Shown piece by piece: positions 57,601-64,000 of a stretch of DNA of 64,000 bases (position 1 is its first letter; the number at the start of each line of letters is the position of its first letter). The notes below the pieces were generated by a model. The model saw only the letters and a list, made by a program, of their open reading frames with translations, was not told where the DNA came from and made no database searches. The stretch covers positions 82,652,020 to 82,716,019 of the forward strand of contig OX235272.1 in assembly GCA_944472155.2 (NCBI GenBank), read 5' to 3'. Made by a program: the position numbers and the translations under genes. This DNA comes from Trichobilharzia szidati. Taxonomy: Eukaryota > Platyhelminthes > Trematoda > Strigeidida > Schistosomatidae.

Positions 57601-57955
57601 GGTTCTGACAACCTCGTCCGGGGAAGAAGTCAGCTTTTTTCAAATTCCTCCTTTTGATAGTGGCTGGTGCTGGTGTTGTTGGTTGGTTGTCTTCATCATC
57701 TCCATCTTCTCTATGTTCACCTAAAGTCATGTCTTTGCCTCCTACTTCTACTAACCTCTATTGGTTTTCGCCTGTATGTCTTCGAGTTTGTGTGACATTA
57801 GACATTAATCGTCCGCTAAGTTCAGATCTTCTAGAGTCTTCTTCTTATCGTTTTAGTGAGTTCTTGTCTACTCGCTCCTTACAGTCTTTCGCATAATCCA
57901 GTCCACCACAATTAGAAATATCATTGGCGATAGTAGGCGAAAACCTTGTCTTACT
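57601..57955 (-). mobile_element. RTE-1 fragment joined to RTE-2
   Basis: The minus strand reads EDNQPTTPAPATIKRRNLKK (RTE-1 type linker) and then GRGCQNQNRKG. It passes directly into RTE-2 sequence (DIGDGISTRIQEARAAFANL) within one open frame, 57401-57730. Confidence 0.8.
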
Positions 57956-58905
57956 CCATTATAGATAAGATTTTATTTTGATAAATCACAGTGTTGTACA
58001 GTAATATTAACTGATGACCACGTTTCGAGCACAATTTATTACTGCTCATAATCATAATCAAGTCACTCACACAACTTTCTTGTTTCATTTATATACATGT
58101 GTGGAACTGACTAGATATTTGAATAAAAATCAATACAGGATAATGTACATTCAGAAATAATAATATGAGTGTTATTGATCAAATACAATCAGATGGGAAA
58201 TAAGACGAGTGTTTTTATAGTCAAAATAAGTAACTTGTTAGAATGTTGTGATGTGTTTGAATTGAAATACAATTTTAAGATTATTTATTATCCTCCTCTG
58301 ATTTGACTGTTGGTAATAATATCTTCCATATCTCTGGTATGTGTATTGAGTCATTTCTGTTGCATGTGTTGGGTGTAGATTCAATGAACCAGGATTCAGT
58401 AATCAATCTCTCTTTCTCTCCACCTACCTATGTTACTCTTTAGAATTTTAACCCTCTCACAACTCCTTATTGTGTGATTGTGTGTTAATGCATGCAGCGC
58501 AATTGCTGAGCGTTTTTCTAAATTACTTATCTTCTCGGGGTCAACCATTCTTACCTTAGCTAAATTCTTATGTTCCGACAATCTGATTACCCCGATCTAC
58601 TAGTTTGACCTATATAGTTGACCTCACAAGTAATTGCAAGGTATTTTGTTTAATTGGCTCCAATCGGGTTCTGAATGTACATTATCTCATATTGATTTTT
58701 ATTCAAATATCTACTCAATTCCAAACATGTATATAAATGAAGGAAAAAAATTGTGTGAGTAACTTGATATGATTATGAGCAATAGTTTGTGCTCGAAACG
58801 TGGTCATCAGTTAATATCACTGTATAACACTGTGTGATTTATCAAAATAAAATCTTATCCATAATGTAGTTACACTCTACCACAGTGCCCAAGTTTTATA
58901 CTTGT
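57950..58905. mobile_element. PLE-A palindromic copy
   Basis: Left arm 57952-58156 and right arm 58663-58870 are inverted copies of the terminal repeat. Between them the minus strand reads EHKNLAKVRMVDPEKISNLE, then SAIALHALTHNHTI, then VKILKSNIGRWRERE. This is the same build as 32180-33418, with more divergence between arms. Confidence 0.8.
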
Positions 58906-59040
58906 CTTACTCCTGTTTTCACTTCACAGACTTCTTTGAGTTTTCCGTTGTGGATCACCTGACACATCGCACTGTCATATAGCCAGCTGCTGAATGAGGT
59001 TGACAACGATTCAGCGTACACATCTCTCAATGCCATCAAC
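58906..59040 (-). mobile_element. RTE-1 RT remnant
   Basis: Contains the block ccgttgtggatcacctgaca, gcactgtcatatagcc, as at 35.2 and 20.9 kb. Confidence 0.65.
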
Positions 59041-59094
59041 CGATTATATATATTTTTGAAATCAACAACTATTTCTGACAAGTGGTCAAATCCA

Positions 59095-59775
59095 CAAACT
59101 AAATAAACAACAGCAACAACAACAACAGACAACAATCAGCATAAATGGAAGGAACCTGAAAGAAACAACCTCCTTTACCTACCTGGGAAGCATCGTTTCA
59201 ACTACAGGTGGAACTGACGAGGATATCAAAGCAAGAATCGGAAAAGCAAGACAAGCTTTCACTACTCTCAAGTCTGTGTGGAGGTCAACAGCACTCAGCA
59301 TAAAAATAAAATAGGATCCAGATTTTCAACTCCAATGTGAAGTCAGTGCTACTATACGGATCAGAGACTTGGCGCGTCATAAAGAGCATCTCAACAAACA
59401 AACAGTTGTCTTCGCTCAATACTCAAGATCAGATGGCCGGCCAGAAAAGATCAGCAACAGAGATCTCTGGGAGCAAACCAACCAGGAACCGATTGTGAAA
59501 CAAATAGGCAGGAAGAAATGGAGATGGATTGGCCATACTCTGAGGAAACCATCAAGTGACATCACTAGACAAGCCATCGCTCGAGTGGAACCCGAAAGGG
59601 AAGCGGCGAGTTGGTCGTCAGTGCAAAGGTGACTTGGAGGAGGTCATGTGAAGAGGAGATGAAAACGTGTGGGCAGACTTGGAGCCAGGTGAAAACTCTA
59701 GCAGAGAACCGAACGCAATGGAGACGCACGGCTGAAGCCCTATGTTCCTCTAGGAATTAAAGGAAACAATAATAA
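59095..59775 (+). mobile_element. RTE-1 3' end
   Basis: Frames give [95 protein letters not shown]. It ends in gctgaagccctatgttcctc and (AAT)n at 59768-59783. It lies in the intron of the minus-strand gene, antisense to it. Confidence 0.9.
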
Positions 59776-59815
59776 TAATAATATAAAAATAAAAGTCAAA
59801 CCACTGAATACTTAC

Positions 59816-60128
59816 ATGGCGCTTTAAAGGTGTTTTTACTCTGGCTGATTGTTGAGAATTTTTACCCGACATACCAAATTGTCTAACCACTTTGAAATCT
59901 AAAGATTCTTCAGTTGAACTAAACATATCTTCAGAAGCAGATGCTGATAGACGAGAAGGCGGTGAAAAACTGTCTTGATTTAAATTCAAACGAATAAATC
60001 GTTGCATAGCAGATGATGGATCAGTTCTTTTAATCAGGACACTTGTAGGTGAATCTTGTCTGTTGACACTGCCACCTAAGCGATTGAATACTGATTCACC
60101 AGACGTAGAAGAAGAAGTGGTGTTTGGT
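59816..60128 (-). CDS. Unknown Ser-rich protein, exon 2 of those seen
   Basis: Acceptor ttttgtctag at 60129 leaves one base (A) before CCA, so it completes the AA of the upstream exon to AAA (Lys). Donor CAT|GTAAGTATT at 59816/59815 is strong and in phase 0. It codes PNTTSSSTSGESVFNRLGGS, then VNRQDSPTSVLIKRTDPSSA, then QRFIRLNLNQDSFSPPSRLS, then SEDMFSSTEESLDFKVV, ending TPLKRH. This is 104 complete codons without a stop, with Ser/Asn-rich composition and a VFNRL motif shared with the next exon. No known domain recognised. Confidence 0.75.
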
Positions 60129-60584
60129 CTAGACAAAATGAAGAAAACCTAGTCAATTTTTACAATCTCTTTTCTAATATTAGAAATAAAATGAAAAGTG
60201 AAGTAATGAAAGGACTTATCTGTCAAAAAATTCTATATGGAGTATTTATAAGCAAAGAATACACACAGCCTGAGACTGATTTGAAGGGCAATTATTGTAT
60301 ATGATGGTAATAATCAAGCGTATGTATTTTTGGAAACACCATTACCTTGTTGTAGACGTGAAACACTTTATGAAGGTGAAATACTGAGATAAACTGTCAA
60401 TCGATAATCTGTAAGCATTCTGGAGTATGAAAAAAATAACTGAATGCTGAAAATCAATAAAAAAAAATCCAAACAAGGGTACACTGTACTCATTTCTAGA
60501 TACTGTCACTGGATGCCCGCTTGCTCACCACCTTCCGTTTATGCTTCCTTTGATTATCTCTCTACTAACTTACCCTCAGTGTTA
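60129..60584 (-). other. Intron sequence of the minus-strand gene
   Basis: AT-rich; nothing else recognised. Confidence 0.5.
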
Positions 60585-61440
60585 ATGCCAACTTGACTGA
60601 CTGGATTCAAGGTAGAACTTTGCACAGATGTGCAGCAGTTCGAGTCGCCACACTCCATGTAGCACACGAAGCAAGAGAAGATATTGGATATTATAAATCA
60701 CAAAGAGTGAATGCATCTGCACCAGCCATAGAGAACGATTTTGAGTCATATCACAAATTATCTCCAGCCTTGGTTTCTACCATCCCGAGGACCCCAACCA
60801 GGAAGTCTACATCTCCCTACGTGGCATAAACTAACTGTTGTGGATTTCATTGACTGATGAGGCCATGTTTTGGTTTGACCACCACTGGCTCCTCTCCAAC
60901 CTGATCCATCCTATGTCAGCTAACATTGCCCGTCGAGGAAGGCGATGCCTAGGCATACATACGTAACACATTTCCTAACCATCTCAATCGGTGTGGCTTC
61001 ACAACCTCGTCGATTGATTTCTCCCCCCCCCCCCCACTTGACCGAAGCCTAACCTCAATACTGTTCACCTTATTATACCACTTCACACAGGAGATAGAAC
61101 GCAGACACCTATGATTAAAGACAGCTAGCTGGCCTTTTCATATCTTCTACTTTCAATGGCCATGTCTCGCTCACAGCCATAGAGGAGGACACAGCTAACT
61201 GCTGAGCAGTACACACGCCCATTGGTCGACAGCCAGCCGGATATCACGTCTACAGCCAGAGATAGCGTAAGTTGTCAAATGCCAAACGAGCCTTCTGTAT
61301 CCGTGCAGGGATTTCGTCCACGACCAGCCCGTTGAGTGTGATGCAACTTCCCCAATAAGTGAAGTGTCGACACGCTCCACCAACCACTTCACTCCCTATC
61401 TTTAAGCTAGGAGTCAATGCAGTAATGCCAACTTACAGTG
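60585..61440 (-). mobile_element. RTE-2 fragment
   Basis: Minus-strand frames give LTPSLKIGSEVVGGA, IPARIQKARLAFDNLR and VEDMKR, then the LHRLRWLG region and GWGPRDGRNQ-like C-terminus (ccaaccaggaagtctac). A 13-base C run at 61023-61035 disrupts it. It is collinear with 51905-52850, inverted. Confidence 0.8.
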
Positions 61441-61589
61441 AAAGTAATTTCTGTTAATTAAACAAGAAAATCTTTTTCGTGTTATTCAAGATTATGGGTA
61501 AATCAGTAGTTGTGTTATACGGCGAAATAATTCTTAAGGATACAAAAGTATACTAACGCAGGTTAGAAGCAATCTCAAACAATAATTTT

Positions 61590-61990
61590 ATTCAGATTAT
61601 GGGATTTGTGGGGATTTTGGACTAATTCCATTTGTTAGCTTTTCGTCACGAACCAACATCACTGAAACCCACGCAGCACCGGGACTCTTCATCTTTGAGC
61701 ACACACGACCCCCACCAGTGATCGAAACCAGAAACCTTCAGGTTACGATACCAAGCTCGTTGACCATTCAGCCACACGAGCTGGAATTCAATGACCGCCC
61801 TAAATTCTAACTCCTGTCAATTCGTGATATAGCGTTACTTCCTCAACCAATGACTACGATGAGCATCCGTTTCATCTTCACATGGCGGGTACACACGACT
61901 GAAGAGTCCCAAAATGGGGCGAAACAGGTGTCCAGTGCTCCATGGTTTTTAGTGATCTCTCTAACTAATATTTATTCGTGATAACATCTA
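61590..61990. repeat. HHR-SINE A subfamily, head and tail on opposite strands
   Basis: 61590-61870 is the tRNA-like head on the minus strand (ccttcaggttacgata, ccgagctgg-like). 61880-61990 is the ribozyme and tail on the plus strand. It has the same arrangement as 11080-11455. Confidence 0.65.
61899..61925 (+). ncRNA. Hammerhead ribozyme core with 5-bp stem II
   Basis: CTGAAGA (61899-61905), GTCCC (61906-61910), loop AAAAT, GGGGC (61916-61920), GAAAC (61921-61925). The stem pairs fully with one G-U. The core boxes fit CUGANGA and GAAA. Confidence 0.7.
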
Positions 61991-62247
61991 AAAACTGAAA
62001 ATAATCTTGTTGTAAGCTAACTGATAGAATTTTGTTTGAAATTTCGCAAATTCTAGTCATGAAAACATCAAAGACATAAATTGTACTTTTTAGGAGAAGT
62101 TCAGACTACTTATTGACTGGAGCATAATAGTGTCTTAAGCACCAAAGTCAATCATCTAACCTACTAGGTGATCGTAGAAATTTGAAAACAAAGAGTGGAA
62201 CATAAATACTGACAATAATAGAATACAATTTAGATTCAGAGAATGAA

Positions 62248-62285
<38 letters not shown>

Positions 62286-62472
62286 GCATTTATAAACGCC
62301 ACCGAAAGTAAATTCTTATGACCTACAACTAATATCCATAAGATCAATAGTGCCTCGCCTTTGTATAACACAAATTAACAAATACGGGTTTAATAGGGTT
62401 ACAGCAGTGTCGCAGTTTTGTAACTGCGACAAATAACCAGAAAGATAATAAATAAAAATAAGAGTCACTTAC
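61991..62472 (-). other. Intron sequence with TA repeat
   Basis: AT-rich, with a (TA)n run at 62251-62283. Part of the intron downstream of the exon at 62473. Confidence 0.55.
62251..62283. repeat. (TA)n microsatellite
   Basis: Perfect TA run of about 33 bases. Confidence 0.95.
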
Positions 62473-62617
62473 TTAGAGATAATCACACGATAATTATCAG
62501 AATCATCAGCGTCACTATCGCCAAAAGTGGATGAGACTGGAGATTCAGTAGTTTTAGAAGGTTTATCAGTCTGTTGTTGTTGTTGCTGCTGCTGTTGTTG
62601 ACTAGACTTCATAGCTG
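62473..62617 (-). CDS. Unknown Ser-rich protein, exon 1 of those seen
   Basis: The acceptor tttacccttccag|cag at 62618/62617 is followed five bases later by ATG (62612-62610). It codes MKSS, a run of ten Gln, TDKPSKTTESPVSSTFGDSD, ADDSDNYRVIIS. Donor TCTAA|GTAAGTG at 62473/62472 gives phase 2, which fits the one-base start of the exon at 60128. The ATG may be the true start after a spliced or trans-spliced leader, or the exon may be internal, since the frame is open up to the acceptor. The poly-Gln tract and acidic Ser/Asp stretch suggest a disordered region. No domain recognised. Confidence 0.7.
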
Positions 62618-63059
62618 CTGGAAGGGTAAACAAAAAATACACCGATATATATTTCAACTTAAACATGTAAGTCTATTCACTTTGCAAGGTGTATCTGCTT
62701 GTCCTTTCATCTTATGTCTACTGACTAAGTGATGTGAAGTTCAAATAAAAGATATTGTATAACATTTATCATTAATGTGCTCATACATTATTCACTCCAA
62801 TCAATCTATGTATCAACACTAACCTAAACTAACTGTGGATATCATCAAAGAAACCGGGACTTGTCTGTTTAGTAATTTTGTAGTGAGTCGTATATTAGCT
62901 ATTATGATACAGGTAAAATCATTACTTCTCAAACGTCTTCTAGAAAATAGTTGAAAAAATCTCATTAGGCTAGGTCTTTTTAAATGCTTAACTCTGAATA
63001 ACTGGAACCACAGCATTATTGCGAGACCACAAAAAAAGGTTATAAGGTCCTTGATTATA
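62618..63059 (-). other. Upstream DNA of the minus-strand gene
   Basis: A 65-codon minus frame at 62819-63016 (LKRPSLMRFFQLFSRRRLRS) has no convincing splice sites; it might be a further exon but is not supported. Confidence 0.4.
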
Positions 63060-64000
63060 GGTCCATTTTTGATGCTAACTTAGAGTTTGTGACAGAGGAC
63101 TTTGCACAGAAGTGGAGCAGCTTGAGTTACCACACTCCATGTAGCACACAAAGGAAGAGGAGAGATTTGAAAGGATGATAAGCAGAATGTGAGAAAGAAT
63201 ATGGGAAATAGCAAAGAACAAATATATCTGCGCCGATGAGAACGATTTTGAACCATATCACCAGTTGTCTCCAGCTGTTGGTGCTTAGAATCCCGAGGAC
63301 TCCAACAAGGTAGTATACACCTACCTATGTGGCTCTAATTAACTGTCGACGATTTCATGGACTGATTCTGAACTTTGGTTTGACCACCATTAGCCCATTT
63401 CGGACCCCACTCGTCGAGGAAGACAATGGCTAGGCATGCGTAACACATGTCCTAGCCAACTCAATCGATGTAGTTTCACACCTTCATTGATTGACTTTCC
63501 CTCCCTCAATGCCTAGCCAAAATATTACTCACCTTATTATAGCACGTAACATTGGAGATAGAACGCAGACATCTATGGTATAAGATCTATAACCGGATAT
63601 CATATGTGACACAGACGGTGTAAGTTGGCAAATGCCACATGAGCCTTTTATATCCGTGTTGAAATTTAGTCAGCAATCAGCTGATGCAATTCCCCAAAAT
63701 AAGTGAAGTGGTCAACATACTCAACTACTTCATTCCTTATCTTCAAGCTAGAAGTCGACGTAGTCCAGGCCTGTAGCATCATCTTACCTTTGACAGGATC
63801 AGACCACATGCCAAACATTCGAAGACTGATGTTTAAGGTGTTCAGAAGACTCTGTATTTTGTAAGCATCTTCATCTGGGAGGACTATATCATCTGTGTAT
63901 TCTAAGTCAACGAGATTAAACCCTGGTAACAAGTCAATCCCTGAGTCTCTGAAGTTAGTTAGGGTTAAGTTCATTAGTACATTTATAATGACATTAAACA
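63060..64000 (-). mobile_element. RTE-2 fragment, runs off the window
   Basis: The minus frame 63666-63974 reads NLVDLEYTDDIVLPDEDAYK, with the RT catalytic motif as YTDD, then QSLLNTLNISLRMFGM, then KGKMMLQAW. Broken frames downstream give KSINEGVKLHRLSWLGHVLR. The upstream half of the element lies beyond position 64000. Confidence 0.85.

Noticed and set aside
62819..63016. Additional upstream exon of the minus-strand gene
   Set aside because: No acceptor or donor of adequate quality with matching phase; left as unsupported.
1..64000. CRISPR array, bacterial operon or prophage
   Set aside because: No spaced short direct repeats, no ribosome-binding sites with packed genes; splice sites and retroelement types are eukaryotic.

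Overview
This is a 64 kb AT-rich window of animal nuclear DNA, almost certainly from a blood fluke (Schistosoma or a close relative). The inference rests on the repeats: RTE-type and CR1-type non-LTR retrotransposons, Penelope-like elements (PLEs) with GIY-YIG endonuclease ends, and short tRNA-headed retroposons with hammerhead ribozyme (HHR) cores, a combination known from schistosomes. The species cannot be fixed by reading. The window is mostly repeat, with pieces of two protein-coding genes.

Gene 1 (+ strand) is represented by its last coding exon at 15627-16427. It encodes the third intracellular loop, TM6, TM7 and tail of a class A, neuropeptide-type GPCR. Exons for TM1-TM5 were not found upstream. 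Gene 2 (- strand) is seen as three exons at 62473-62617, 59816-60128 and 55578-55800. Their splice phases match exactly (2 to 1, then 0 to 0). They encode about 225 residues of a low-complexity, Ser-rich protein with a repeated VF(N/S)RL motif and no domain I recognise. Its introns (2.3 and 4.0 kb) are filled with retroelement debris.

Layout of the rest. 1-13 kb: tRNA-headed short retroposons and an RTE fragment in otherwise featureless AT-rich DNA. 13-15.4 kb: a compact element with inverted ends and telomere-like repeats, an RTE piece and an inverted PLE pair, then the GPCR exon. 17-31 kb: PLE-B copies, RTE-1 copies, a solo LTR and a GC-rich island. 32-35.8 kb: a palindromic PLE-A, CR1, RTE-1 and a second solo LTR. 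36-50 kb: PLE copies of three types, a three-level nest of insertions, CR1 copies and a 74-bp TA tract. 50-64 kb: RTE-2 and RTE-1 fragments, short retroposons, a third solo LTR and the exons of gene 2.

Labels used here: RTE-1 (C-terminus with TSFTYLGS; 3' end with a GTTCCACTGGGAAC-type motif and an AAT-rich tail; SR2-like), RTE-2 (C-terminus with LHRLRWLG and GWGPRDSKN), CR1 (SR1-like), PLE-A (terminal repeat with CGAAAC), PLE-B (Perere-10-like C-terminus), PLE-C (36.8 kb), SINE-1 (tRNA head, no ribozyme), HHR-SINE A (about 377 nt) and HHR-SINE B (about 330-340 nt, Smalpha-like). Assignments to published family names are by resemblance only. All element open reading frames are broken. The most interesting signal is that two separate tRNA-headed families keep hammerhead cores and occur with head-to-tail unit structure, while PLE-A terminal repeats carry a degenerate hammerhead-like motif and sit in palindromic copies.
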